From the NCBI GenBank assembly GCA_948144175.1, contig CANXME010002275.1, positions 2,856,001 to 2,920,000 of the forward strand: DNA of 64,000 nucleotides, given 5' to 3'. The notes under the pieces were generated by a model that worked only from the letters and a program-made list of their open reading frames with translations, had not been told where the DNA came from and searched no databases. The stretch's first letter is position 1, and each line of letters starts with the position of its first letter. This document shows positions 12,601-23,100 of the stretch, in pieces. The translations under genes were made by a program, and so were the position numbers. Origin of the DNA: Closterium sp. NIES-65. Its lineage: Eukaryota > Streptophyta > Zygnematophyceae > Desmidiales > Closteriaceae.

Positions 12601-13465
12601 TGCTGCTGTCTGTCCTGCCGGTGGTTCTGCTGCTGGTGCTGCTGGAGGTCCTGCCGCTGGAGGTGTTGGTGGCGCTGGTGCTGCCGCTGAGGGTGCTGGT
12701 GCTGTCCGTGCTGAGTCTGGAGCTGCCGCGCGGCCTCGGCCGTACTTCGTTCCGCTTCTGCAGCAGGTTCTTGGTCTTTCTCCTCCGGTAGAGTGTCCAC
12801 AGCCTGTCCACTCGCAGTCACTGTTGGAGCCTACCTCCCCACTGCCTGCTCCCTCTCCTTACACTGGTCCTACTGGAGGTCTTGCTGAGCGTCGTGAGCC
12901 TGCGTCTTGTCCCGCGTTGCCTGTTCGTGCTGCCCGCGCTAGTGGTCGTGGTTCGCGTCCGCGTCCTGCTCCTGTCCCTGGCACGCACCGGATGTCTCTG
13001 CGTCCGTCCACTGCTCCTCTGCGTGCCCTTTTGCCTTCTCCTCCTGAGTCCTCCCTTCCTGTGCTTACCGACCCAGAGTCGGACTCCCTTCGTGCTGCCA
13101 GTCCTACTATCACGCGTCTGCTTGCTACTGTCGTCTCTGACCCCTCTTTTGAGTCCGCTGCTGCGTCTGCTCTTGTCGCTGAGCTCGTCGACTTTGCTGC
13201 TCGCTACCGTCTAGACTACGCTGCTAGTCTTGTTGCTGAGTCTGCGTCTGTCTGTCCTCCGTCCGTCGGGGGTGAGTGTGCTCTTGGCACGGACGTCCTA
13301 GAGGACAGGCAGGAGGAGTTCCAGTGTCTGGCTGCTGCTACACCTCATCTCGCGTCTGTACTGCTTGCTCCTGAGGGAGACCCGGATGCACTAGACATCC
13401 CGACTCCGCGCTCTTACGCGGAAGCCGTAGAGGGTCCTGTCGAAATATTTTGTCATGTTTTATAA
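9629..13465 (+). CDS. Copia-A polyprotein, first part: Cys/His domain, protease, integrase, hinge
   Basis: A 1278-residue open frame belonging to the element. Two short modules with SLTPQQLREWYA open it. A Cys/His-bearing segment at about residues 92-165 (RCSYVILTG, CGTPSHT, RCFARLSDAWR) stands where Gag would be expected. The protease motif LDSGASRSFF is near residue 245. The pre-integrase motif LLWHHRLGHPS is near residue 400. The integrase core has HMDVWG, VVDDYSR, LHSDRGGEF and QQNGIAER at about residues 455-570. A hinge made largely of Gly/Ala/Glu/Pro repeats follows. No classical UBN2 Gag was seen. The frame runs to the nested element at 13438. Confidence 0.88.
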   Translation: MPGCLPYCCYSCSCLYWWSQMQPHRRLRESLTPQQLREWYAGWGCRGGGATTATTPAASTTGGGQMQLPRPPCASLTPQQLREWYAQSRGSLSSVRCSYVILTGARTGQPCGTPSHTPSRCFARLSDAWRTVFGDEAELPDWVELLRQRVDIFALDYDAILTAMYALPTSADRAGHLGVPPDPGIGPAALATGEAAAALGASESPAPGPGAAAALGASESASSGAGEAALSGTTLASASLTFTLDSGASRSFFRDRTTLTPLGRPVAVSLADPSGGPVLAHFSTVLPCPAAPSGTLSGLYLPSFLTNLVSGADLQDAGVHQFTPASQRVTHCTDARTGRHLATFSRRPGSSLYTLTTESPPVPASGQVAASGQVFAAASRSGPESAPCSCRLLSHETLLWHHRLGHPSLPRLRGMASCVLVSGLSQSLPPLPSGPGPSCVPCVEGRLRAAPHSSQFPPTEAPLQTLHMDVWGPASVRGQGHERYFLLVVDDYSRYTTVFPLRSKGAVTEVLIDWIREARLQLRRSFGSDFPVLRLHSDRGGEFSSRLLRDYCRAQGIRQTFTLLDSPQQNGIAERGIGMVMDVARTSMMHAAAPHFLWPFAVRYAAHQLNLHPRVSRPAMSPVLLWTGKVGDASAFRVWGSRAFVRDMSADKLSPRAAPCVFLGFPPDAPGWQFYHPSSRRVLSSQDVTFDESVPFYRLFPYRTPSLPPPPDFLVPVPPPVDPLPPQVPAPSGVSQVDTVEPVEVAAESGPAAGAESGGATPAGAELGGAAAGGAEPGGARLGGAELGGAAAGGAEPGGATSGAAEPGGVGPGGAEPATAGPGGSPVAPSRREPLSPHELREWFARRWRRAAGAGAPSTAEGAVAAGPGAAGPAGPTGAGAAEPGGAESGAAEPGGAESGAAEPGGAESGAAEPGGATSGAAEPGVSPGAAPRREPLSPQELREWFARRWRRTAGAGASSTVEGTGAAGPGGATPAGPTGAGAAEGVGAESAAVCPAGGSAAGAAGGPAAGGVGGAGAAAEGAGAVRAESGAAARPRPYFVPLLQQVLGLSPPVECPQPVHSQSLLEPTSPLPAPSPYTGPTGGLAERREPASCPALPVRAARASGRGSRPRPAPVPGTHRMSLRPSTAPLRALLPSPPESSLPVLTDPESDSLRAASPTITRLLATVVSDPSFESAAASALVAELVDFAARYRLDYAASLVAESASVCPPSVGGECALGTDVLEDRQEEFQCLAAATPHLASVLLAPEGDPDALDIPTPRSYAEAVEGPVEIFCHVL
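12260..12410 (+). repeat. In-frame repeat in the Copia-A hinge
   Basis: A 30-bp unit (words GAGCTGCTGAGCCTGGGGG and TGCTGAGTCTG) is repeated about four times in tandem, encoding variations of G-A-E-P-G. Looser copies extend from 11900 to 12700. The repeat lies between the integrase and reverse transcriptase parts, a stretch that is normally low in conserved structure in copia elements. Confidence 0.75.
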
Positions 13466-14692
13466 GTGCTTGTAGTTGTAGATAGTGTAGTTATGTAAAC
13501 TTTTGTTGGTGGTGTACCTTATTTTGTTTCTATGCTATATGTACCCCTGAACCTATAGTGAAACCACCTTTTTCACCAATTTCCCTCTCAACTCACTCGA
13601 CATTGCTCCTAGGGGAAAACCCGCTCGATACCTAAGTTAGGGCCTAGGCTACTAAGCCTAGGCCCCCGTTTCTACTCTTAATTTACTTAGACATTCGACA
13701 TGGTATCAGAGCCGAGTGTTCGTCCTGGCCTGTGGGCCCACTTTACTTCCGCTGCTAAGATTTTACTGTCGCGCGCCTAGGGCGCGTGACGGTTTTATTT
13801 TTACCTTGTCCCGCCCACGGGCGTGTGACTCCTTCCCTGCCCGTCGCGCGCCCCGTGGCACGCGACGGTGCCCTTCTACTGCCCATCGTGCGCCCCGTGG
13901 CACACGATGGTGCCCTGCTCGTCGTGTGCCCCGAGGCACACGATCGGGCCCTTTTATGCTACCCGTCGTGCGCCCCGTGGCACTGGCCCGCGACGGGCCT
14001 TTCCGCCCCTGCACTCCCTGCTGCCGCCCCTGACCCATCTGCACCGACGCCTCTTCGCCGCTCTGCGGCTTTCTTCTTTCCCACCCCCCCCTTTCTCTTG
14101 TCTCCCTGCAGCCGTGGGGAGGAGGGTATGGGGGTGGAGGGTGTTGGAGCGTGGGGTCAACTCTCTCCCTTTCCCTCCTCCTTCTTTCAGTCCCACCGCT
14201 GCAGCTGCCGCTGGGGGAGGAGGGTGTGAGGATGTGGGTGAGGAGGGGGAGTGGTACCGGGGTGGCGGGTGTGAGGCAACAAGCAGCCGTCCCTCCACCT
14301 CTCCTCTCTTCCCCCTTTCTCTGCTGCTTCTGCAGCAGTGTGGGGGAGGGGAAGGAGGAGGGTGAGGAGATGGTAGGGGTACCTGCTGTTGCTGTAACTA
14401 CATACCTACCTACAAGCATTATGGGGGCGTGTCGAAATATTTTGTCATGTTTTATAATTGCTTGTAGTTGTAGTTAGTGTAGTTATGTAAACTTTTGTTG
14501 GTGGTGCACCTTATTTTGTTTCTATGCTATATGTACCCCTGAACCTATAGTGAAACCACCCTTTTCACCAATTTCCCTCTCAACTCACTCGACATTGCTC
14601 CTAGGGGAAAACCCGCTCGATACCTAAGTTAGGGCCTAGGCTACTAAGCCTAGGCCCCCGTTTCTACTCTTAATTTACTTAGACATTCGACA
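13438..14692 (+). mobile_element. Short non-autonomous LTR element nested in Copia-A
   Basis: LTRs of 263 bp at 13438-13700 and 14430-14692 differ at about four positions. The TSD ggtcc is at 13433-13437 and 14693-14697. A perfect primer-binding site TGGTATCAGAGC starts at 13701, and the purine tract ATGGGGGCG precedes the right LTR. The roughly 730-bp interior has no gag or pol. Its leader (GGCCTGTGGGCCC, then CGCGCG-type repeats) matches the elements at 1837-3404 and 34189-35839, although its LTRs are unrelated to theirs. It is the youngest layer of the nest and splits the Copia-A coding region. Confidence 0.92.
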
Positions 14693-14722
14693 GGTCCCTA
14701 CTCCTCTCAGTGGCAGGCACCT

Positions 14723-16237
14723 ATGGATGCAGAGATGGCTTCCTGGAAGTCCACAGGCACCTACGTTGACGCGGTTCCCCCTCCTGGGGCGAACATCGTC
14801 AGTGGCATGTGGATCTTCAGGGTGAAGCGGCCGCCGGGCTCTCCACCTGTCTTCAAGGCGCGGTACGTCGCTCGTGGCTTCAGTCAGCGGCAGGGAGTTG
14901 ACTACTTTCAGACCTTCTCTCCCACCCCGAAGATGACCACTCTTCGGGTGCTGCTGCACATAGCCGCTCAGCGCGACTACGAGCTTCACTCTCTCGACTT
15001 CAGTACTGCGTTCTTGCAGGGGAGCCTGCACGAGGAGATCTGGCTGCGCCGTCCACCTGGCTTCACTGGGACTTTCCCTCCTAGCACCCAGTGGAGCCTC
15101 CGACGGCCAGTCTACGGTCTCCGCCAGGCACCACGTGAGTGGCACGACACACTGAGGACTACGCTTGCGGCCCTTGGGTTTGCTCCTTCTACTGCTGACC
15201 CGTCGCTGTTTCTGCGCACCGACACTTCACTGCCGCCGTTCTACATCCTCGTGTACGTCGACGACTTGGTCTTTGCCACAGCGGACACTGCTGGACTCGC
15301 CTACGTGAAGTCCGAGCTGCTGAAGAGACACACGTGCACAGACCTGGGTGAACTGCGCAGCTACCTTGGCTTGCAGATCACTCGGGACAGAGCACGCCGC
15401 ACCATTACCTTGACTCAGTCACACATGGTGCAGCAGGTCCTTCAGCGCTTCGGCTTCACGTACTCCTCGCCTCAGGCCACTCCTCTGTCTACTCGTCACT
15501 CGCTCTCAGCTCTGCCTTCGGATGAGTCCGTAGAGTCGAGTGGCCCGTACCCAGAGCTTGTTAGCTGCCTCATGTACCTGATGACCTGCACACGACCTGA
15601 CCTTGCATACCCTCTTAGCATTCTTGCACGCTATGTTGCTCCTGGGAGACACCGACCAGAGCACATGGCTGCAGCGAAGAGGGTATTGCGCTACCTGTGC
15701 AGTACGTCGGGCATGGGGCTAGTGCTTAGAGGGCGGAGTCCAGTGGTACTTACAGGTCACGCGGACGCTTCTTGGGCTGACGACCAGGCTACGCAGCGGT
15801 CGTCACAGGGTTACACCTTCAGCCTTGGCTCCGGCTCTGTCTCGTGGCGGGCTACTCGCTCGTCTTCGGTTCTCAGCTCGAGTTGTGAGGCTGAGATCTA
15901 CGCAGGGGCCATGGCTGCACAGGAGCTCCGCTGGCTCACCTACCTGCTGACTGACCTTGGAGAGCCGCCTTGTTCTCCTCCAGTGCTGTACGTAGACAAC
16001 AAGGCCATGCTGGCCTTGTGTCGAGAGCAGCGTCTGGAGCACAGAACGAAGCACATTGCTCTTCGCTACTTCCTTGCTCGTGAGCTACAGCAGCGTGGAC
16101 AGTTGCGGCTTGCGTACGTGGCCTCTGAGGCCAACACTGCTGATGTGTTCACCAAGGCACTCGCGCCTTGTGACCATCAGCGCTTCTGCACCCAGCTGGG
16201 TCTTGTGCCTGTCTTGCCTCACTTGCTCTCCTCTTGA
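14723..16237 (+). CDS. Copia-A polyprotein, second part: reverse transcriptase and RNase H
   Basis: A 504-residue open frame of RVT_2 type. It begins inside the RT domain with WIFRVKRPPGSPPVFKARYV, and VYVDDLVFAT holds the catalytic Asp pair near residue 178. Copia RNase H follows with TGHADASWADD, SSSCEAEIYAGA, LYVDNKAML and RTKHIALRYF, ending in ANTADVFTKAL. It is complete at its C-terminus and is followed by a conserved untranslated tail and the 3' LTR. The 13438-14692 element separates it from the upstream part. Confidence 0.92.
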   Translation: MDAEMASWKSTGTYVDAVPPPGANIVSGMWIFRVKRPPGSPPVFKARYVARGFSQRQGVDYFQTFSPTPKMTTLRVLLHIAAQRDYELHSLDFSTAFLQGSLHEEIWLRRPPGFTGTFPPSTQWSLRRPVYGLRQAPREWHDTLRTTLAALGFAPSTADPSLFLRTDTSLPPFYILVYVDDLVFATADTAGLAYVKSELLKRHTCTDLGELRSYLGLQITRDRARRTITLTQSHMVQQVLQRFGFTYSSPQATPLSTRHSLSALPSDESVESSGPYPELVSCLMYLMTCTRPDLAYPLSILARYVAPGRHRPEHMAAAKRVLRYLCSTSGMGLVLRGRSPVVLTGHADASWADDQATQRSSQGYTFSLGSGSVSWRATRSSSVLSSSCEAEIYAGAMAAQELRWLTYLLTDLGEPPCSPPVLYVDNKAMLALCREQRLEHRTKHIALRYFLARELQQRGQLRLAYVASEANTADVFTKALAPCDHQRFCTQLGLVPVLPHLLSS

Positions 16238-16319
16238 CTTTACTTGTACTGTCACATATATATACCTGCTCTTGCTTTTCTAGCTTTATATATATATGTG
16301 TGTACTCCTGCATGTGAAC

Positions 16320-16445
16320 TGGCCTTGTGGCCTTGCTCTTGTGCTCGGACTGTGTGGTGACTTTGTGATCCACCCTGAGCTTTGCTTTGCTTTGCTTGAC
16401 TGGTCTTGTGACCCCTTGTTCTCCCCCACTTTGCCTATGGAGGTG
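16320..16445 (+). promoter_or_regulatory. Conserved copia 3' untranslated block and polypurine tract
   Basis: This block contains GTGCTCGGACTGTGTGGTGA followed by GTGATCCACCCTGAG and GACTGGTCTTGTGACC, then TATGGAGGTG just before the LTR as the likely polypurine tract. Variants of the same block occupy the equivalent position in Copia-C (20290-20480, minus), Copia-D (45259-45407) and the short element at 34320-34420 (minus). Conservation outside coding sequence across families suggests a cis-acting role, for instance in plus-strand priming or packaging; that role is inference. Confidence 0.6.
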
Positions 16446-16581
16446 TGTCAGAACATATACGTAGCTTATGCTGTTGTGTAGGCTACAGTGGGGTATACCA
16501 TAGGGGGTACAACCCAATTAGGGTTTTGCTAGTTGTACTCACTTCACTCATAGTTCATTCATTCTCGTTCTATTTTCCACA
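16446..16581 (+). repeat. 3' LTR of Copia-A
   Basis: 136 bp, matching 8217-8352 with about two differences. It is followed directly by the TSD acttg and the resumption of the gypsy element. Confidence 0.93.
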
Positions 16582-16586
16582 ACTTG

Positions 16587-17161
16587 GATTGAAACATGGC
16601 GGGCGCTGCGGCTTCAGCGGCATCGGCGACGGTAGGGTTGATTCGCCGGCCGGCACAGAGATCGTGACTCGAGGTTGATTCCCGGCCGCATTCGTCGAGT
16701 CGGGGTGTGTCGTGCCGTGGTCGTCGTCTCCGTCATGGCGGACGACGCCATCACTTGCGGCGCTCGTGGGTTGCCCCACACTTCCGTGCTGTGATGCCTA
16801 TGGTGCGGGCTGAATCGGAGTGCCAGGTGCTTGGGATTGTGTTCGTGCCAGGTCGTTTTGCAGGGACGTGCGTTCTGGCGTCAGCGCCACGATTTTTTTA
16901 GAGCTTTCGCGAATCTGCCGCAGCAGTTCGTTCAAGTGCTCCTGCGTGAGAGTCATGACATTGATATGCTCAGCCATTTTGAAGGGCGTCGGCTCGTCTT
17001 AGTCTAGGTGCAGTCGTGGCTGCACGCGTTTACGAGAGAACGCGAGGACAGCGGCTCCTAGGGGCTAAGGTGCGTAAGTCCCTTCGAGTGTAAAATCAAA
17101 AGTTGATTTCCTGAGGTGCGGAGATGCGCGGTCCGAAAGGAAAGAGGCTCTGAATACCAAG
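16587..17161 (-). other. Gypsy gag, proximal part and untranslated leader (fossil)
   Basis: On the minus strand this follows the upstream LTR and its primer-binding site (17147-17159). It carries a leader, then a short coding stretch beginning MAEHINVMTLTQEHL near 16979 with a helical, charged composition typical of Gag N-termini. It ends at the Copia-A insertion. It is part of a broken element. Confidence 0.65.
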
Positions 17162-17488
17162 TGTTACGGGTGCAATGGAACGAAGTAGCGAGAATTGCAC
17201 TAAGGTGTCAAACGAGTACAAAATGTGAGCGAAGGTATGAGCGAACATTTATACGCGAAACATGCAAACGGTAACGCGGTGCGTGCGAGCTAGCTAGTGC
17301 TATGCTGGAAGCGAGGCTCGGGCTAGTCCCGAAGCGTAGGTCGAGACGGCCAGGCCAGTAGTGCGAGGTTTGGTGAAACAGTGCGCGCGAAGTCGGCAAA
17401 GCCCCGTTAGCAGTAACGGGCGAACAATGGCTGTTGCTGTACGCGGTGTTGCAGTGTGCGCTAAGGAATATCGAGAAAATTCCTTACA
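17162..17488 (-). repeat. Upstream (5') LTR of the gypsy element
   Basis: 327 bp, about 92% identical by eye to 3629-3955. The flanking ccaga at 17489-17493 completes the target-site duplication. Confidence 0.92.
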
Positions 17489-17493
17489 CCAGA

Positions 17494-18240
17494 CTCTTAC
17501 GAACTGCTCGGGCAGAGTCCTCACCACTGCCTTATATTGTCTACTCAGACGGTCCAGATGCTTCGTAACCGTGCTCGACGTCATTTTGCCCCTTCGTATT
17601 CAGCCTCGGTACTGCGTGCTTCGTTTGCTGCTGTCAGGAGTGCACAGTATCTTTTCCCAATTTACTTCTTGCAACACCCCCCTTCACTCCTGACCGTAGC
17701 GGGTCTTGACCAGGGCCTGTGCTAGGATTTAGGGCACCGTGAGCCCTCAGGGCAACTTTTGAAAACTTTCCGAAATGACCTGATTTTTAAGGGCAAAATT
17801 CCCTGGCCATCCTGAAATTTCAGGGCACCAGCATTAATTCATCTGGATGTTTCAAGGCAAAAAAATACAAGACACTAGAGTGGAAGGGAAGGTACGAAAG
17901 GAGCAGGTTCATCAGTGGTTTCACTTCTACTGACTGAGCATAATCTTTGGAGGGGGAGGGGTGGGGACAAAACTAGCACACACACCCTCCAGCCTCCTTC
18001 CTCCCTCTCCCCCTCTCCCCCCTCCACCCCTTCTCCCCTTCCCACGAGTCAGGGCATCCCTGTACATTCACCCTAACGCTTCAGGGCGAAATTTCACTGC
18101 CAATCCGAAATTCGAGGGCAAAACACATGAATCATCCTGATGTCACAGGGTAAATTTCAGCGTCATTCTGAAATTCCAGGGCAAACTTAAAACACCATCC
18201 TGGAATCAGGGTAATTAGGATGTTTTGTCATGATATCGTG
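17494..18240. other. Non-coding stretch with degenerate palindromic repeats
   Basis: From about 17720 to 18200 the words CAGGGCAAAATTTC and CCTGAAATTTCAGGG recur with variation at intervals of roughly 35-60 bp. The clearest palindrome is at 17811-17825. The stretch 17718-18240 is bracketed by a near-perfect 19-bp inverted repeat (17699-17717 and 18241-18259). No protein was recognised. It may be a decayed foldback element. A similar palindromic word occurs at 35,900-36,200. Confidence 0.5.
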
Positions 18241-20160
18241 GGCCCTGGTCTTGACCCGCTTGACTACCCCACTATATTTGTAGCAGTGTTGGTACTGCTG
18301 ACGTGACAGTCGCTTCGTCAGGCAGTAGGTCATATCAACCTTGCCCTTGTCAACTTCGTCTTTGTCGAAGAAGTACCGCAGCGCAATGTGTTTGGTGCGG
18401 TTGACAAACCCAGGCTTGTTCGCGATCTTAATCGCGCTTTGGTTGTCGCTGTGCACGCAAAAAGTGGGCGAAGTTGGGATTTTCACCTCTTGCAAGAACC
18501 CCTCACGAACAACGACCGCTGTCGCGGCAATGAACCCAGCCTCCGCCGATGACAGAGCAACCAGTTCTGCTTCTTCGAATTCCAAGTGATGGGTCCTGTT
18601 GGCTCAAGGTGAAATAAGAACCCAGTCCAGGACTGTCGATTGTCCGGGTCAGCGGCGTGATCGGCGTCCATGTAACCGATGAGGTTGAAGCACGGGGTGG
18701 TGATAGTGGAGTAGCAGAGCCCAATGTTGGGCGTGGAGATGAAGAACGGTAGAGCGCGCTGAAAATCTTGAAGATTCTCAGCCGTTAGTTTTGGGAAGTA
18801 CTGAGCCAGTCGCCTCGCGATGTACGAGAGATCGGGCCTGTAGGTAACAGAGGCGATGAGCAGGAAACCTAGCTGCTGCTGGTAAGTCTAGAGTTCAGAG
18901 GGGGACAGGGCTTTGTTGTCGGGCTTGTGGTTTGGTCCAGGAGTACGGAAAGGAGTGGAGAGCGGTGCAGGCACGATGTTGAAGCGTTTACCAAGTTTTT
19001 CTGCATAATTGGCTACTGAGAGGTAAATGGCTTCTGGCGAGTAGGAGATGTTGAGGTCGAGAAACTGCTTCACGTCATGGTTGCAGGTGATGTTGACCCG
19101 CCCCGCCAAGTTATTTCGAATTGTTCAAGTAGCTCGTTGCTTGACCCTGTATAGGGTAGATCGTCGACGTAGACCGTGAGGAGTATGTAGTCCCTGCGGA
19201 AATTTCGGTGGTACATTTCAAGATCGTGAAACAATTGTTTGAAGCCTATCTCGAGCAGAATGTTGTGCAGGTATTACTGCCAAAGCCTAGGCACCCGTTT
19301 GATTCCGTCAAGGGATTTCCGCAGCTGGCATACACGTGAGTCGCCTTCGCTGGATGTGTGCGGCTGTTCCACGTAGATCGCGACATCAACTAACGAAAAG
19401 AGGAAAGCGCTCTCTACATCAATTTGTTGGAGCGGTAGGTGTCTTGCAGCAGCGATAGCGAGCAGAATCCTGACAGAGGTGTGACGGCTGACCGGCGCAA
19501 ACATCTGGTCGAAGTCGATGCCATGCCTTTCGTCGTAGCTGCGCACGACCCAGCGCGCTTTGAAGTGCTCAATCGTTCTGTCTGCCGCGGTCTTCACTCG
19601 GAAGACTCATTTTTCAGAAAGGATCCTTCTTCCTTTGATTGCGGCGCGATCAACGACCACCCAGGTGTCTCGAAATTCAAGCGCTCGGATCTCTTGATTC
19701 ATTGCCTTGCGCCACTCCTTGCTATGGGAACCCGTCGGCGCTTGTCGCGGGTTCTTGGGCTCGTTGACGCATAGAGCTATTGACGTGGCGGTGTGAAGTC
19801 CTAGCAGCTGCAGCCTGAGAGGGTGCTGTCGTAGCGGTGCTGGGAAATGACCTCCTGCACGTCATCGTTGTCACTCTCTTGCTCAGGTGGCGGTGGCTGT
19901 GTTGCTCCTCTGCTGCTTCCTCCTACTCCGCCGACTCCTCCTCCTAAGGGGTCTTCATCGTCATTGTCGCTGGTGTGACGTCCACCTCCTATGAATTTGC
20001 CTCTGGTGTCCTGCTCCAGGAAGTTTGCGGCGGCGTACACACGATTTGCGTTCGTCTGCTCGTCTTCGCGGAACTCGGCGAGGTTGAGCCGTTCGTAGAA
20101 GATGACGCCGTGCGCGTTTGTGATTTTCAGGCTGAGTAGGTCCACGATGATTCACGCCTT
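18240..20160 (-). other. Copia-B hinge, reverse transcriptase and RNase H (fossil)
   Basis: Minus-strand RNase H words include ELVALSSAEAGFIAA and CVHSDNQSAIKIA, then RTKHIALRYFF near 18380. RT words include ARWVVRSYDERHGIDF and QMFAPVSRHTSVRILLAIAA near 19440-19560. The hinge before RT has FYERLNLAEF near 20070-20100. The sequence is clearly a different copia lineage from Copia-A, C and D, because it lacks their Gly/Ala hinge. Several breaks are present. Confidence 0.85.
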
Positions 20161-20165
20161 GTATT

Positions 20166-23100
20166 TGTCACAAAGGTAGCTATGGAATGAATGGCCGAGA
20201 AACAAGCAGTACAAGGATGGATAACTCACCTAGAATAGCACACATAAACTATAACAAATAAAGTTTTACACACCCCCATAGTCTAGATGACAATAGTCAT
20301 GTGGAAAGCAACACACAACCCATGAGCAAGGGTCACATGACCAGTCAGCAAGAGGGAGCAACGGTCACAAGACCAGTTCACAAGAACAAAGCAACTTTCG
20401 GGGTGGATCTCAAGATCACCACACAGTCCGAGAACAAGCAAGGGGCCACAAGGCCAGTCCACATGCAAGTATATAGCAGATATAAGCAATGCAAGAGTAC
20501 AAGACATGCATGATAAGCATCTCTACAGAAGCAAGAGGCGACAAGGCCTGTCCACAAGCACAAATACAAAATATATAGCGAGATGCAAGAGTACAAGACA
20601 AAGCATCTCTACGCAAGCAAGTGAGGGCCTGTAGATACAAGACCTAGCTGGTTGCAGAAACGTTGGTGGTCACAAGGCGGCAACGCCTTGGTGAAGATAT
20701 CTGCAGTGTTGGCCTCAGAGACCACACGTCACACGAGTGCCTGGTCACGCTGCTGCAACTCTTACAAAAGGAAGTAACGAAGCTGGATGTGCTTCGCCTT
20801 CCCAACCAGTCGGGGCTCCTCGCACAACAGGATAGCAGACCTGTTTACGGCGAACAAGACTGGGGGAGAGTGAGGCCGCTCACCAAGGTCGGTGAGGAGG
20901 AAAGATTGCTAGCGAAGCTCCTGGGCGGCCATGGCCGCAACATACAGCTCTGCCTCACAGCTGAAACGGGAGACGGACGACGCCCAAGTCGACCTCCATG
21001 AAACAGCTCCGGTCCCAAGGCTAAATTAGTAACCCTGTGTAGACCGCAATGACTCAGCGTTGTCAACCCACGACGAGTCCGAGAAACCTGTAAGTGTAAC
21101 TGGCTGCTTCCCTCCAAGGACAAGTCCCATGCCTGATGTACCCGACACATATTTTGCCACCCTCTTAGCAGTGTACCAGTGGGAAGGTCGGTGTCACCCA
21201 GGCTCAACAAAGTGCGCAAGGACGCTAATAGGGTAAGCTAGGTCTGGGCAAGTACGGGTCATCAGGTACATGAGACAACCCACCAGCTCAAGATATCGAC
21301 CGCTAGACTCAAATGGCTCTTCCAAAGGTGGAGCCGTGAGCCCATGATCCACAACAAGACGGGTGAGCTGTACCTTGGAGAACGGGAAGCGGAACCGCGT
21401 GAGGGTCTGCTCAACCATATGCGACTGCGTCAGTGTAATGGTGCGAGTTGCCCTGTCCCTAGTGATTTGCAGGCCAAGGTAGCGCTGCAACTCACCAAGG
21501 TCAGTGCAAGTGTGTCTCCTCTACAATTCCTCCTTCACGGAGGCCAGTGCGCGTCGGTCCGGAGTGGCGAAGACCAGGTCGTCAACGTAAACCAAAACAA
21601 AGAAGGGGGTCGAGCCGCGGCGGACGAACAACGACGGGTCGGCAGACGTCGGGAAAAAGTCAAGCGCTGGAAGAGTCGAACGTAGCGTGTCGTGCCACTC
21701 GCGGGGAGCCTGGCGCAGGCCGTGTACTGGTCGACACAACTGCCACTGGGTCCCGGGAGGAAAAGAGCAGTGAAGCCAGGCGGTTGACGTAGCCAGATCT
21801 GCTCGTGCAAGCTCCCCTGTAGGAACGCTGTGGAGAAGTCTAAGAAGTGTAACTCGTAGTCGCGCTGAGCTGCAAAGTGCAGCAACACCCAAAGAGTGGT
21901 CATCTTCGGGATGGAAGCAAAGGTTTGAAAGAAATCTACCCACTCGCGCTGACTGAAGCCTCTTGCCACATAGCGCGCCTTGAACACTGGTGGTGATCCA
22001 GGCGGCCGCTTCACCTTGTAGAGCGACATGCCAGTGACGACGATCGTCCCAGGTGGTGGGACGGCGTCGACGTAGGTGCTGGTGGACCTATAAGATGCCA
22101 TCTCTGCCTCCTCAGGTGCTATCTAGTACGAAGCCCAGGGTCCCGAGACCGCCTTTGCGTGAGTGCGCGGAATCAAGATGTCAAGGGCGTCTAGATCCCC
22201 CTCAGGGGCAAGCAACATGGCGCAGAGATGAGGGACAGCGAATGGAAGGAAACCAAGCTCGAACTACCTGTCCTCCAGGACCTCCAGGGGCAAAACAAGA
22301 ACACCCCCAGTGGACGGAGTACGAGTAGTGCCGCTCACAAGGTGGGAGGCGTAGTCAAGACGGTGGGACGAGGCAAAGCCAGCGACAGTGGTTACAAGGG
22401 CTGAGACATACGACATAGGGGCAGTCGGGTGAGTGACCAACGCGGACAGAACACGGGAGACGACAGGACGGGAGCCACGGAGGTAGTCGGACAATGGGTC
22501 GTGAAGCACAGTGAGGGACGACTCATGAGACTGTGGAAGGACTAGAGGAGGTGGAACACGAGAGTGGAGTACAAGGTGAAACGGGCCGTCAGCACAGTAA
22601 AAAGACAGACGGGGCTCCAAAGACACAGCACGGCTAAGGGGAGAACGACGAGTCCACTGGGACAAGGAAAAGGAATGAACGGGGGGAACAGGAGGGGATG
22701 TTAGGGGACCACAAACCAAGCGCGCAGGTGCTGGACCTTTTGTGGCTGCATCTGCTCCTGCTGCTGCAATCGTGACCCCTCCTCTGCTGTCTCTTGCTAC
22801 TGCTGTGACTCCTCCTCTACTCTCTCCTACTGCTACGATTGAGACTGCTGCTGCTGCTGCTTCTGTGCCCTCTCAAACCGCTCATGCTCCTCCCTCTCCA
22901 ACTGGAGGAGACGCTACTCACGGATCAGGAAACATACAGTGCGCGGTGTAGGCGCCACAGTGCCTGTGCCTCCAGCTCCAGCACCCCCAGAACCAGCACC
23001 TCCACCACGGACACCCTTGGGGCCTCCAGTACCTCTCGCAGGAACACCCCCAGGCTCCGCAGCAACTGGTCGCAACAAAGAACGAGGATGGAACTGCGGG

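Larger units (their letters stand above)
8217..16581 (+). mobile_element. Copia-A: Ty1/copia element inserted in gypsy gag
   Basis: LTRs of 136 bp at 8217-8352 and 16446-16581 differ at about two positions. The TSD acttg is at 8212-8216 and 16582-16586. A primer-binding site (TGGTATCGAGCA) starts at 8353. The element has a long GC-rich leader, a protease-integrase region, a glycine/alanine/proline-rich hinge, reverse transcriptase and RNase H. The domain order integrase before RT is diagnostic of Ty1/copia. Near-identical LTRs indicate recent insertion. Apart from a nested short LTR element at 13438-14692, it looks largely whole. Confidence 0.94.
3629..17488 (-). mobile_element. Ty3/gypsy chromovirus, interrupted by Copia-A
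   Basis: The 327-bp LTRs at 3629-3955 and 17162-17488 begin TGT and end ACA on the minus strand. The TSD ccaga is at 3624-3628 and 17489-17493. The primer-binding site TGGTATTCAGAGC lies just inside the upstream LTR, and a long poly-G tract (minus strand) precedes the downstream LTR. Order from the upstream LTR: gag start, [Copia-A insertion], gag remainder with zinc knuckle, protease, reverse transcriptase, RNase H, integrase and a C-terminal chromodomain. The LTRs differ at roughly 25 of 327 positions by eye, so it is clearly older than the copia element inside it. It is broken, with at least a few breaks besides the nested insertion. Confidence 0.93.

Noticed and set aside
17300-17584. Short minus-strand frame beginning MTSSTVTKHLDRLSRQY
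   Set aside because: Its first part looks protein-like, but it runs directly into the gypsy LTR and has no recognisable domain. It could be the interrupted start of an older gene or element, but there is too little to call.
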